Source: Spinacia oleracea (lineage: Eukaryota > Streptophyta > Magnoliopsida > Caryophyllales > Amaranthaceae). From it: a DNA stretch of 64,000 bases. Position numbers and translations under genes: made by a program. Positions within the stretch are counted from its first letter, which is position 1. The number at the start of each line of letters is the position of its first letter. The notes beneath the pieces were generated by a model that was given only the letters and a program-made list of their open reading frames with translations, was not told where the DNA came from and ran no database searches. The DNA lies in contig NC_079487.1 in NCBI RefSeq assembly GCF_020520425.1, positions 63,852,398-63,916,397 of the forward strand. Reading direction: 5' to 3'. Shown piece after piece: positions 1 to 11,595 of this stretch.

Positions 1-729
1 CAATGCCCAAAAACACTTGATGAGCGTAGACGAATGAATGGGATTCCATATGCATCATTGATTGGTTCAATAATGTATGCTATGATATGTACACGCCCGG
101 ATGTTGCGTACGCACTCAGTGCTACGAGCAGATACCAGTCAGACCCAGAAGAGGCACATTGGACTGCTGCCAAGAATATTCTGAAGTACCTGAAAAGGCA
201 CAAAGATGACTTCCTGGTCTATGGTGGAGATGATGAATTAATTGTTAAAGGCTATACGGACGCAAGTTTCCAAACCGACAAAGATGATTTCAGATCACAG
301 TCTGGGTTTGTCTTCTGCCTCAACGGGGGTGCAGTAAGCTGGAAAAGTGCTAATCAAAGCACCATTGCGGATTCTACAACTGAAGCGGAGTACATTGCTG
401 CACATGAAGCAGCAAAGGAAGCTATATGGCTAAGGAAGTTCATAGGTGAACTTGGTGTAGTCCCCTCCATTAAAGGACCAATAGCACTGTATTGTGATAA
501 TAATGGAGCTATTGCACAGGCAAAGGAGCCTAGACACCACCAGAGAGTCAAGCATGTACTTCGTAGATTTCACCTTCTACGAGAGTTCGTTGAAAGAAAA
601 GAAGTCGAGATAAACAAGATTGGAACTGATGACAACATATCAGATCCATTGACTAAACCTCTGCCGCAGGCGAAGCACAACTCGCACACTGCAGCTATGG
701 GAATCAAGCATATTGGAGAATGGCTTTGA
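1..729 (+). CDS. Ty1-copia pol C-terminus (RNase H), partial
   Basis: Reading frame 1 is open from the first base to the stop at 727-729, so the true start lies upstream of the window. The product is the end of the copia reverse transcriptase/RNase H, the enzyme that makes element DNA from RNA in the virus-like particle. Visible marks are SAEAEY-type ADSTTEAEYIAAHEAAKEA, then LYCDNNGAIAQAKEPRHHQ and the C-terminal DPLTKPLPQAKH. The wording matches the BARE-1/Angela lineage as known from cereals. It is nearly identical to the tail of the pol at 11596-12717 (for example DPEEA versus DPGEA, and ANQST versus AKQST). No stop interrupts this stretch. The ATG at 34 is internal, not the start of translation. 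Confidence 0.92.
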   Translation, partial: QCPKTLDERRRMNGIPYASLIGSIMYAMICTRPDVAYALSATSRYQSDPEEAHWTAAKNILKYLKRHKDDFLVYGGDDELIVKGYTDASFQTDKDDFRSQSGFVFCLNGGAVSWKSANQSTIADSTTEAEYIAAHEAAKEAIWLRKFIGELGVVPSIKGPIALYCDNNGAIAQAKEPRHHQRVKHVLRRFHLLREFVERKEVEINKIGTDDNISDPLTKPLPQAKHNSHTAAMGIKHIGEWL

Positions 730-1594
730 TATCCTTTTTTAATGTTTTAAAGTTTTAGAGTTTAAATCTTTGTAAAACATTATTGGTTAATCATTCACAA
801 TAAATGAAAAGAATTCATTTTTCCATTTAATTTGTGATTTATTAAATGATGAGTCCCTTCAATTTGACAATATATTCAAGATAGACTGTCAGGACCAGTC
901 CTGTGACTAAGAAATGTCTATCAAGTGAACTTGAATGTCAAAGGTTGAAAATGGTCCCTAGTCGGAGTTTTCTATAAAATTGGACGCATAGAAAACGTTA
1001 AACGATTAGAATGCAAGATGACTAGTAGTTCTGTTTCTTGAACTATGTGGACATGGCAATGTCATAATCATCTGCATAGATACTTACTTTGGGAAGACTA
1101 GTATCCGACAAGACCTATGAAACTTTACTGTAAGAGATGAAAATCTGTCATAAGTAAATTTCATTAAAATTATTAGACACTAAATCCTCAATACCTGAGT
1201 GATTTGAGATTACTTGTTTGAGAACTGGTTGCTTTGACGTTGACCAACCGTCGCACCGTAAAAGGAGGCTATAAAGGCAAAGCTCAGGTAATCACCTATC
1301 AAACGAAGTCTAATCTCAAGATCGCAAGATTGGGATTGTCCTCCCATAAATCGGGATTAGATGCTTTAAAGTTGTACAAGGCCACTCGGAGAGCTAGAAA
1401 TTGTGAAATGCATGGCCGTGCTCGGATGAATCAGAGGCTATGATTATCTATTTATTTGATCAGTTGAACTCTGAAACCGAGGAACACCTCTGGACATAAT
1501 AAGGATGACAACTCTTACCTTATGTTCAAGAGCAAGCATCGAGCGACAAAGGAATTAGGAAATGCACACTTGTCCCTAAGGACAAGTGGGAGAC
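730..1594 (+). other. 3' noncoding internal region of the copia element
   Basis: Between the pol stop and the LTR lies a gene-free stretch that is conserved, inverted, at 10730-11595 in the second copy. It ends in the purine-rich primer site for plus-strand synthesis. The short frame at 1234-1443 is not conserved as a protein in the other copy and I do not call it a gene. Confidence 0.8.
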
Positions 1595-2975
1595 TGAAGG
1601 AAATAATGCCCTTGGTCCAAGTATGCATTCAATGTTAAGTCTAATAAAAGCGGTTCAGTATTAATTAACAAGTTAATAATTCAGTGAGATCAAGTGAGCT
1701 GAATGCCTAGCTAGAGGCCGCTTCAGTTCAAGTGGAATTAATGATATTAATCCACAGCTTACTCTTGACTGAACCCGTAGGGTCACACAAATAGTACGTA
1801 AACGGATCAAGTATTTAATGGCATTAAATACTCCATCTATGGATATTCGGAATCGACGGATCTTGGTTTCAGTGGGAGCTGAGATCGTCACAGGCAAGAA
1901 ATGAATACTCCGGAAACGATGATATTGCCGGAAACGGAAATATGGATCGTATCGGAAATATAAATATTATCCAAGTCGTAGATGTTGCCGGAAATGGAAA
2001 CATGGTACGTATCGGAAAATATTATCGAAAATGGAAATATTGCCGGAATCGGAAATATTACCGGAAACGGAAATATTGTCAGAAACGGAAATATTATCGG
2101 AATCGGAAAATAATTCCGGAAACGGAAATATTAAATATTTGTTCGAAACGGAAATTAATTCCGGAATCGGAAATATTAAATATTGTTCGTATCGGAAATA
2201 AATTCCGGAATCGGGAATTTAATCGAAAGCGTATCGTACGAATTAGCATTGGACGAGGCTCGCTAGACGAAGGCCCAGCACGAAGCCAGGCCATCGCCCA
2301 CCAAGCCACACGCATCACCAACACACGCCAAAGCCTCGACCAGGCCCAGCGCAAGCCAAGCCCAGCCGAAGCCATGGGCGCGCGCGGACAGTAGCATTGG
2401 CCGAGCGCTGTGCGCTCAGCGTGGGCTGCAAGGCCTGCGCGGGTGTACGGTGCTCGTGCGATGCTCGTGTGCGAATCCTAAAGCTATCGGGATTCAATAA
2501 AAAATTAAATCCTAAACCTATTAGATAAAGTTTATTTAAATAGAGTCCTAGCAGGATTCTAATTAAATAAATTAGTATCCTAATAGGATTCCAATTCCTT
2601 TTCTATACCTCTATAAATAAGGGCCTAGGGTCATTATTTATACATAAGTTTTCAAGTATTCAAAGCTAGGATTTTTAAGCAGAAAAATCAGCCATAACTC
2701 TTGCCCATTTAGCCGAAAATAAGTAGTACCTTAAGGGCGATTCTAGTTGGTCAATCTTAAGGCGGATCCGGACGTGCTGTGGACTATCTACGGAGGGACG
2801 ACACTTGGAGTCCTAAAGACTTGTTCTTGTTCGGTTCGGGCGCAGCTAGGGAAGGCACGCAACAAAGAGTATGCATCTAAATTATGCTAAATGATTATGT
2901 GTAAATAATATGTTTTCCTGGCTTTATGGTTTTTCCGCATGATTTATGAATTGTCATATGTATCATAACCTAACA
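1595..2975 (+). repeat. 3' LTR of Angela-like copia, copy 1
   Basis: 1381 bases, TG...CA ends. About 1905-2230 is a degenerate array of CCGGAAACGGAAATATT-like units. About 2255-2480 is a GC-rich block. A TATA box (CTATAAATAA, 2611-2620) marks the likely LTR promoter, ahead of the R/U5 part. The frames read through the array and GC block on both strands are by-products of base composition. Confidence 0.9.
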
Positions 2976-4730
2976 ATTTTTCCCTTGACTACACCCTTAC
3001 TACTTGTGCGAGTATTTCAATAAACTCCCCAGTAGAGTCGCCATTGCGAGGGGGGTCGGAAAAGACGGGTTTAGGATCTTTTCTTACATATTCCCTCGAG
3101 GATGTGTGGCAAGCAATATTAAGAAAAATCGGACTAACTGTGGGAAATTAGCCTATTTTTACTAGTTTATAGAGTTGCCATTCAGTTTTACAAAACGGAA
3201 AAAACCCGGTTATTTTGATATGTAAGTACAAGCTTGTGAGACCCAAGCTCAACGTATTTGACCACAACGGCCTTAGGTTCCCTTGTGATTCCTGGGGTGG
3301 GAATCGCTCAACATACATCCAGCGGAGTAGAGATTGAGGGTTCGGGGGACATTTACTAATACGGGGAGTGCCACACATTATCCCATGAAGCGCTCCTTAC
3401 TAGTTCAATGTAACGAAGATGGGACATGTGTTAGACTACATTACTAATCTGAGATGGTTTTAATGCACATGTATTAACTAACAATCGTCAAGAGATGATT
3501 TAGATTAATTTAAGGTACCTAACAATAAATCCGAATTGTCCAAAGAATATCTTATTAGGCGTGATAAATAATCAAATTAGATTCGACAGATTTATAATGG
3601 TGATTAAAGCAATAAAACAGATTATGGCACTTTACAATATGGTTTTGGCTATATTGTGGTTCACATAAACTAACCACTTAGCTTTACTCGCTTTCCTTTT
3701 ATTCAACGAACGTTCCTCGACTTGACTAGACTCTTGGGTAGGATCCAGGCTTAATCCGGGCTTATACGGACAGTGTTCCGCTTAACAAGAGTTAAGACGA
3801 CGGAACTACGGGACGTATAGAGAGATTATAAGGACGTATAGGGACCTTCGACTTAGGCTTAGAGCTTATGGGTAGTATGAGAATATGATTTGGTGCCTCC
3901 GCTTCGGTTGATTTAGGTCTCTAGTTATAGTGAAAAGGTGGCGGTAAAGATTAGGATTTGTAAGGTTTGGGATACGCTGAAAAGCATATGGGCGTAAGAA
4001 CTAAGTCGCGCCTGGCAGCTGGGCGTGAGAAATGTCTCACTCTCAGCACCTGGCAGAAAACTTTCTCGGTGTTTGAGTTAGAATTGAATTAGGATTATGG
4101 TGTGAGAAAGAAATGGCGCATGAATGTTGGCGCGAATGATCAATTCCGCTGGGCCATTAAGCGTTCTTGCGCATGATCTTGGTTTCATGCATTTTTCTCA
4201 GTTTTATAGATTTAATTCGGTTTTATGCCGTATTAAACTCTTTTTAATCCATGTTTTTCAATATATTAAACTAGAACTCTGTTTTAATCATTTTCTATAC
4301 TTTTAAAATTCTAGGAATTCAATCGGAATGCGACTAGAATCCTCAAGTGCTTTTCATTCTTTTCTAGGATTTAATCGGAGTGCAACTAAAATGCCCGCAA
4401 GTCTTAGAATTTTAATTGGAATGCAATTATAATTCCGTTGACACAAATCTATCTTCAGACGGTTTACTATTTTTTGTGGATACTTAAAGGTTGCTTGGGA
4501 GACAGTTTGTTTACCAAAGGCTGCAGGCATGGGTTCCTCCCCAGCCAAAGAATCGAAGGCGGAGGTAGTTACTATAAATAGCAGTCACTATAAATGGAAA
4601 CTTTGGGTTTGGGTAATGAGTCAGTTAGTCTTAGAACATTCGTTGTTTAGGAATGCGTTTTCCAAATGGTTTTCATGTTTCATCATCGAACTTATCGCTT
4701 GTAGCCGGAGGCCAAATGTAGGCGTCTGCA
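2976..4730 (+). mobile_element. 3' end and LTR of a retroelement related to the 37.6-63.1 kb element
   Basis: Bases 2976-3044 match, with divergence, the 3' internal end of the element at 61610-61658 (GCGAGTATTTC, then CCCCAGTAGAGTCGCCA). An LTR follows from 3045 (TGCGAGGGGGGTCGG) to 4730 (GGCGTCTGCA), 1686 bases. Shared blocks include GAGTTGCCATTCAGTTTT, ACCACAACGGCCTTAGGTTC and AGATTGAGGGTTCGGGGGAC. A degraded version of the paired GGCGCC palindromes is at about 4006-4066. It is older and more diverged than the right-hand element. The copia copy at 1-2975 interrupts it; no TSD could be confirmed. Confidence 0.75.
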
Positions 4731-4859
4731 AGGTTCGAACGTAGTTTCATTGTACCTTATGTTCTTCAAGAAGTATTTGATTAGCTCGGAGTCATTGTAA
4801 TTCGCCCATTTAAAAGGATAGTTTCAGGTAGTCCGTCTGAGTTCTTTCCATATCAAAAA

Positions 4860-5251
4860 GAATAAAATTGGTATTTGTAATTTATAATTGTATATAATGT
4901 CAAATAACATTTACTAGTGATCAAACTTGTTACTTAATTAATGTGTCGTATCACAAATAAATTTAATACTTGTGGCTAAATGTATGACGAACGCATAAAT
5001 TGCCACTAAATAAATTTACCCGTGGCTAAATTTGAGGGAATGTATTTTTTTAGACACATGAATAATTTTGGTGGCAGAATTCGTGGCACAAGTGTATATT
5101 TGCCACAAAAGTATTTTTTCGGGGCATAAATTTTGTTGTCATTCTTAGTTTTTTAGTGAATGTTATTTTTCCTGTGGCAATATGTAAAATTGCCACGAAT
5201 TTAAAATTCTCGTGGCGTAATTCTTGGCACAAGTGGTGATTTGTAGTAGTG
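4860..5251. mobile_element. CACTA (En/Spm) transposon end, fragment
   Basis: The right end reads GATTTGTAGTAGTG, whose reverse complement CACTACTACAAATC is a classic CACTA terminal inverted repeat. Just inside lie many short subterminal copies of GTGGC/GCCAC (CGTGGCTAAAT, TTGCCAC, GTGGCAATAT), as CACTA transposases bind. The left boundary is a guess and no partner terminus was found. It abuts and truncates the old copia gag that starts at 5253. Confidence 0.6.
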
Positions 5252-5252
5252 A

Positions 5253-5620
5253 TACTATCTCAGTTCGGGAGATCAACCAGGAACTATCATCACCCATGTC
5301 ATGTTACGAGGTGAGTCTAAATACTTGGCGTGGGCTAAGGCTGTTCAACTCTCGTTACAATCGCGCCCTAAATTTGTGTTTATGGATGGAACAATATCAC
5401 AACCAACACAGAAAAAGAAGCAGCTTAATTGGGTCACTGTCATAGGCTTGTCTCACGAACGTTGAGAAGTATGGAAACGGAGGCTGCTTCTTTAATCCAC
5501 TATCATGATAATGCTAAGAAGTCATAGGATTTATTGGCTAACAAATATTGTATTGCGAATGGAGAATGAGAAAGGGAAAGAGTATGAGAAAGGTGAGATT
5601 ACAAACAACAAGCAGACTAA
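5253..5620 (+). pseudogene. Old copia gag, N-terminal part (fragment)
   Basis: Translating from 5253 gives a copia Gag N-terminus: YYLSSGDQPGTIITHVMLRG, then KYLAWAKAVQLSLQSRPKF and MDGTISQPTQ, and further on YHDNAK..DLLANKYCIANG, with stops and small shifts. Gag forms the particle that packages element RNA. The fragment is cut on the left by the CACTA end. At 5567-5596 a 30-base piece matching the inner terminus of the neighbouring DNA transposon is inserted. The frame picks up again as EITNNKQTK before the Harbinger-like insertion at 5621 and resumes at 8880. Confidence 0.8.
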
Positions 5621-5829
5621 GGGGTCGTTTGGTTGGAGAATGAGAAAGGGAAAGAGTATGAGAAAGGTAATCAAGGAGAATGGAATGAAAACCCTTTGAT
5701 ATAAAAATATTGTTTGGGTTTTCTTTCCATTGTCTCACTTCACTCTTTCCTACCAACAACACCCCCTCCCTCCCTTAGTCGTCGGTCGCCGCCCCCTCCC
5801 CCTCCCCTCTGTCTCCTGTTGGCCGCCCG

Positions 5830-7992
5830 TGTAATACCCCATATTGTTAGGTATATATATTTATTTATCATTTTATGCATTTTTAATACTCCGTATATAT
5901 TTTATATTAAATTATTTTGGAGGGAAAACTTTCAAATATTTTTGGAGAAAATATATTTTATTATATTATTTTCAGATTTTATTTAATTTTAAAGTAGTAA
6001 TAAATTTCTAATTCTATTAGGAATTGATTTTGAAGAAAAGAGTTTATATCAACTTAAAATTCTTTCACTAATCCTAAAATTAGTTTTATTATTTTATAAA
6101 ATTATTTTTATATGATAAGATATTTATGATAATATTTTTCGGATTTATTTTGCAAAAATAAAGCTATTTTACTCAAAATTGGATTCTAAGAATTTTACCG
6201 ATTCAAAATTTCCTAAAATTCCAAATACTTCAAGATAAATTGTAAAACTTTCAGGATAAATCCTAAATAATTATCCAAGCCCCTGTTTAAAATTTTTTGA
6301 TTGTATCATTTGTATTTCTATTTTAAATCAGTTTTATTCTATACCGAAATCGCCACAATCATGGCTAGATTCAGAATTCTATTCAAGATTAAACAACAAG
6401 TTCGAATCTTTCTGTTAGGGTTCAATTCTGACCCAAACCCAAATCCTGCACCTATAAATACCCCCTACCTCATTCACCATTTCTCACACCAAAAGTTGAG
6501 AGTTTTCCCATGCCCCCTCTTAAACTTCTTCTCTCTCTCTCTGGCTTTAAACCTTCTTACCTAAAGTCCCAATACCACCACCACCACGACAACCCCGTCC
6601 TGCACACCTTGCCGCCGACTTCTACCGCTTGGTTTCAAAGTCTTATCTCTTTACGATCAGTTTTTACTAATTAAACTCTATTAAATTAATGCCATAATTT
6701 TTAAATTTAACGATGAGTTTGAAATTATGATTAATAACATTGTTATTATTCATGCATAACTCATGAATTAAATTTAAGGTCATTAGATTCATTGTTATTA
6801 ATTTAATTGTTCAGTCAGGAATTAATCAGGGTTTATATTTATTAATTGTTAAGAACTCGTGAGTGATCTGTAGCAGGATCAAATTAATCTTTGTGTGAGG
6901 TTCTAGTTAATTAAGGTACGTGTATGTGGCTAGATTATTATATGATTAAAATCTATGCATGGTTTTACTATTAACTTCGAATTATTAATTGTTTTCAAAT
7001 TGAAATTGCCAATCACCGACTTTGAATTGATTTTTGATTTTTGAAAATTGTTTGAGGATTTTCGAAAGGTTAAATTTTTTTATTTATTTAAAATTATGAT
7101 GGATCTGTTCTAGTGGTGTTCGAAATGTTTGGTTTGATTTTGATGAGTTTAAAATCTTCATTTCAATATACGTTGTTTTCTTTAAAAGTACGTTTGATTA
7201 AATAAAAAGAGGATTATTGATTTATCATATGGTTGGAAATGGTCTTTCATGACATTATTGTACTTTTATAAATTTTCAAAGTGGAATGGATTTTGTTGAA
7301 CTTTATGTTCATACGCATCACTTGTTGTGTAAGTAGAGGGGCACTTATTGATATTATTTGGTTAGTACCCCAATGCATAGATTTGTGATGGAATACTAGC
7401 TTAGGGGTGTGCACATTTAGGAAGGAATTGGAGATAAGAAGAGGTGTTTGATTTTGATATTCTAATTTGAATCTATTTTTGAAAAGTTTCTACTTTTGAA
7501 ATGTTGTTATATTTGGAAAGTTGTATATTTGGAATGTTTCTATTCATTGTTTCTACTTTTGGAAAGTCTTTGTTTTAAATATTTGTATTCTTGAAATGGT
7601 TAAACTTTTAGAAAGTTACTAGATTTGGAAATTTACTATTTATGAAAAGTTTCTAATTTTAAAAAATGAATCTCCTACGATTACAATTATGCAAGTTTGA
7701 ATTAAATTGGTTTATGAAATTATGTTCAAGAATAAATAAATGTTTTACATGTCTTGCAAATGTTCGTACTTAGCTTTCGCTAATCCGTATTTCCTATTTG
7801 TTTTTGCTTGGCTCTGTTCATCTTTTGGTGAGCATTTTTCAGGGACTGAATGTGATTATGTGGCATGCTTACATACATGATTTATGGAGAATTTCACCCT
7901 GTTAGAATTTTGTTGAACTTGGTTTTATTTAAGGATTTCACTTATTGTGGTTTTGATTCTCAATTTATTTATTATTATTTCAGTTATTATTA

Positions 7993-8064
<72 letters not shown>

Positions 8065-8237
8065 TCAGTTATTATTATATAATAAAGAAAAGTATTTTGA
8101 GTTATTTCGGCTGCATTAGTTGAGTTAGTTAGCCTTTAACGAATCATGTGGCAGTAATACTCCTAAATTTCTCTCAAGGTTGATTTTATTTAATTAAATG
8201 TTGGTTTTTAAAAAGAGAGAAATTTTGGGGTGTTACA
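5830..8237. repeat. Solo LTR, TGTAATACCCC...GGGGTGTTACA type
   Basis: 2408 bases that begin TGTAATACCCC and end GGGGTGTTACA, flanked by the 5-base TSD GCCCG (5825-5829 and 8238-8242). No internal region is present, so it is a solo LTR left by recombination between the two LTRs. The ends resemble Ty3-gypsy LTRs common in plants. A TATA-like CTATAAATA lies near 6452 on the plus strand. A (TTA)n tract sits near the right end. The frames within are not genes. Confidence 0.85.
7983..8066. repeat. (TTA)n microsatellite
   Basis: About 80 bases of TTA/ATT repeats with a few interruptions, within the solo LTR. A Tyr/Leu-rich frame across it is an artefact. Confidence 0.95.
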
Positions 8238-8879
8238 GCCCGCTTTTCTCCTCTGGCGCCAGCCCGCCCGCCGCCCCCTCCCCCTCCCTTTGTCGCCACC
8301 TTCTCCCGTCGCACCGCCGCTAAATTTGGCGTTTTAAAGGTCAAATTTCACCATTTAAAGACATAATTAACAAGAAGAAAATGTATTTTGCATTATTCAT
8401 TCTTGTAAATTGATTATTTTTCCTAAATTTTAGGATTTGTTGTTTGGTTCTCAGGTGAGATTCAGGGGTTGTATGTGGTTTGTGTGTGTCTTGAGGGTGG
8501 TTTTGTGGTAGTTTCAAGTAATTTATGGTGATTTTGAGTGGTTTCATGATGGTTTTATGATGGGTGGGGCAGTTTGCGGTGTTGGGAGGGTGTTTCGGGT
8601 GTGTCATTGGCAATCTGGGCGGGGGTGGGGTGGTGGGTCGATAGTGGTTTCAGATACGATGCAGGTGGTGGATGGTGTTTCATGGTTGATCAAGGGTGGT
8701 CAAGGGAAAGGGAATGGATAATCCTTGGGGGGGGGGGGTCATTGTATAGGGATTTGGGGTAGGTGAAAAGGAAAAGAGGGTAAAGAGAATGACAAAAACC
8801 ACCAAACAAGCAACAACAAACCAAATCAAAACCTATAATTCTCTTTCCCTTTCCTGAAGACCTCCAACCAAAAGCCCCC

Positions 8880-9328
8880 TAAGGGTATGTCCATGGAGGA
8901 GTACCATACGTAATTGATAGGATTGTTTAATGATTTGACTCAATTCAAACCCTTACGTACTTGTGAGTGCAGTAGTTTCACCTGTACTATGGCAGGTAAG
9001 GTTGCAGATGATTGATATGAAGAGATTCTTCATCAATTTCTTATTGGTGGTGATGATGGTTTATATGCTACAGTGATAACCAATTTGCTGAAAGGGTGTC
9101 CGGGACAAGGACCTCTTCCCCGGAATGATTGTGACCTTTTCTTGTCTGATTGGTGCGATTATGATTGGGCTAATTGTCCTTGACTCGACGATCTCTCACA
9201 AGCTGACTTATTTTTCTTGGTTGTTCTTCTATCTCTTGGAAAAACCAAAAAACAGCGTATTATTTCCCGTTCTTCCGCAGAGGCCAAGTACTATGCTACG
9301 ACAACTATTACTTCGGAGTTGAAGTGGC
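8880..9328 (+). pseudogene. Old copia: gag C-terminal part fused to RNase H
   Basis: From 8883 the frame continues Gag: GMSMEEYHT, LFNDLTQFKPLRTCEC, then EEILHQFLIGGDDGLYATVI and TNLL. At about 9090 it passes, still in frame, into the end of pol: LKGCPGQGPLPRND, later SSAEAKYYATT and SELKW. The whole of protease, integrase and most of reverse transcriptase is missing, so this copy has an internal deletion with its junction near TTGCTGAAAGG. Frameshifts and stops occur in the RNase H part. The frame is then cut at GAAGTGGC by the Angela-like insertion and resumes at 19657. Confidence 0.82.
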
Positions 9329-10729
9329 TGTGAGGTTATGATTCATATGAAAAAACATAAATCATGCGGAAAACCATAAAGCCAGGAAAGCATATTATTT
9401 ACACATAATCATTTAGCATAATTTAGATGCATACACTTTGTTGCGTGCCCTCCCTAGCTGCGCCCGAACTAAACAAGAACAAGTCTTTAGGACTCCAAGT
9501 GTCGTCCCTCCGTAGATAGTCCACAGCACGTCTGGATCCGCCTTAAGCTTGACCAACTAGAATCTCCCTTAAGGTAGCTTAGGAATTTCGGCTATTAGGT
9601 GCAAGTGTAAGGCTGATTTTTCTTCAAAATCTTACCTTTAGAATACTTCAATTGTGTCGGTAAATTATGACCCTAGGCACCTATTTATAAAGGTATGGAA
9701 AAGAACTGGAATCCTACTAGGATACGAATTAATTAAACTAGAATCCTAGTAGAACTCTTATTTAATTAATTTATCCTTTTAGGATTAGGAATTTAATCAT
9801 GTATCGAATCCTGATAGCTTTAGGATTCGTATATGAACACAAACACACACACACACACACGCACAGCAGCCCACGAGGGGCGCCATGCGCGCGCGCGCAG
9901 CCCGCGAGCACTCGCAGCCCATTGCCATGAGGCCCACACCCTGCCGCAGCCTTGGCGCGCGCTGGGCCTGCCTTGCGGGCCTGGTCGCAGCCTTGGCTGG
10001 TGCGTTGTGGCCCGCTGGCTTGCTGGGCGATGGCCTGGCTTCGTGCTGGGCCTTCGTCTGGCAGGCCTCGTCCGATGCTAATTCGTACGATACGCTTCCG
10101 ATTAATTTCCCGATTCCGGAATTCATTTCCGATACGAACAATATTTAATTTTTCCGATTCCGGAATTAATTTCCGTTTCGAACAAATATTTAATATTTCC
10201 GTTTCCGGAATTATTTTCCGATTCCGATAATATTTCCGATTCAGACAATATTTCCGTTTCCGGCAATATTTCCGATTCCGGCAATATTTCCATTTCCATT
10301 AATATTTTCCGATACGTACCATGTTTCCGTTTCCGGCAACATCTACGACTTGGATAATATTTATATTTCCGATACGATCCATATTTTCGTTTTCGGTAAT
10401 ATCATCGTTTCCGGAGTATTCATTTCTTGCTTGTGACGATCTCAGCTCCCACTGAAACCAAGATCCGTCGATTCCGAGTATCCATAGATGGAGTATTTAA
10501 TGCCATTAAATACTTGATCCGTTTACGTACTATTTGTGTGACCCTACGGGTTCAGTCAAGAGTAAGATGTGGATTAATATCATTAATTCCACTTGAACTG
10601 AAGCGGCCTCTAGCTAGGCATTCAGCTCACTTGATCTCACTGAATTATTAACTTGTTAATTAATACTGAACCGCATTTATTAGACTTAATATTATATGCA
10701 TACTTGGACCATGGGCATTATTTCCTTCA
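9329..10729 (-). repeat. 3' LTR of the full-length copia
   Basis: 1401 bases, read on the minus strand as TGAAGGAAAT...CCTCACA. It holds the same GC-rich block (about 9860-10075), an (AC)n run (9841-9862) and the TTTCCGNNTCCGG-type array (about 10080-10410) as the other LTRs of this family. The frames at 9797-10230 and 10427-10651 recur in all three LTRs only because the DNA is conserved. Confidence 0.93.
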
Positions 10730-11595
10730 GTCTCCCACTTGTCCTTAGGGGGACAAGTGTGCATTACCTAATTCCTTTGTCGCTCGATGCTTGCTCTTGA
10801 ACATAAGGTAAGAGTTGTCATCCTTATTATGTCCAGAGGTGTTTTTCGGTTTTAGAGTTCAACTGATCAAATAAACAGATAATCATAGCCTATGATTCAT
10901 CCGAGCACGGCCATGCATTTTACAGTTTCTAGCTCTCCGAGTGGCCTTGTACAACTTTTAAGCATCTCATCCCGATTTATGGGAGGACAATCCCAATCTT
11001 GCGATCTTGAGATTAGACTTCGTTTGATAGGTGATTACCTGAGCGTTGCCTTTATAGCCTCCTTTTAGGGTGCGACGGTTGGTCAACGTCAAAGCAACTA
11101 GTTCTCAAACAAGTAATCTCAAATCACTCAGGTATTGAGGATTTAGTGTCTAATAATTTTAATGAAATTTACTTATGACAGATTTTCATCTCTTACAGTA
11201 AAGTTTCATAGGTCTGTCCGATACTAGTCTTCCCAAAGTAAGTATCTATGCAAATGATTATGACATTGCCATGCCCACATAGTTCAAGAAACAGAACTAC
11301 TAGTCATCTTGCATTCTAGTCGTCTAACGTTTTCTATGCGTCCAATTTTATAGAAAACTCCGACCAGGGACCATTTTTAACTTTTGACATTCAAGTTCAC
11401 TTGATAGACATTTCTTAGTCACAGGACTGGTCCTGACAGTCTATCTTGAATATATCGTCAAATTGAAGGGACTCATCATTTAATAAACCACAAATTAAAT
11501 GGAAAAATGAATTCTATTCATTTATTGTGAATGATTAACCAATAATATTTTACAAAGAATTAAACTCTAAAACTTTAAAACATTAAATAAGGACA
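10730..11595 (-). other. 3' noncoding internal region and polypurine tract
   Basis: Gene-free. The bases next to the LTR (10730-10747) are, on the minus strand, GACAAGTGGGAGAC, the plus-strand primer. This region is the inverse of 730-1594. Confidence 0.8.

Larger units (their letters stand above)
1..2975 (+). mobile_element. Angela/BARE-like Ty1-copia retrotransposon, 3' part
   Basis: The 3' end of a Ty1-copia element runs in from the left edge: the end of pol, about 865 bases of 3' noncoding internal sequence, a polypurine tract (around 1580-1594, GACAAGTGGGAGAC) and a 3' LTR that begins TGAAGGAAAT and ends CCTAACA. It is the same family as the complete element at 9329-19656: the pol tail, the spacer and the LTR all align. 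The 5' half and the left TSD are outside the window. The sequence to the right (from 2976) belongs to an unrelated LTR element, so this copy is nested in it. Confidence 0.93.
5621..8879. mobile_element. PIF/Harbinger-like DNA transposon, non-autonomous
   Basis: The left end is GGGGTCGTTTGGTTGG, then GAATGAGAAAGGGAAAGAG. The right end, inverted, is GGGGGCTTTTGGTTGG, followed a little further in by GGAAAGGGAAAGAG. TAA flanks both sides (5618-5620 and 8880-8882), fitting the TWA target preference of PIF/Harbinger elements. Joining the flanks restores the copia Gag frame (KQTKGMS), which supports these exact boundaries. Without the 2.4-kb solo LTR nested inside, the element is about 850 bases and has no transposase. 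Confidence 0.8.

Noticed and set aside
1942-2394. 150-aa frame and its antisense partner in the LTR
   Set aside because: It reads through the degenerate short-unit array and GC block, and the other LTR copies do not keep it as a protein.
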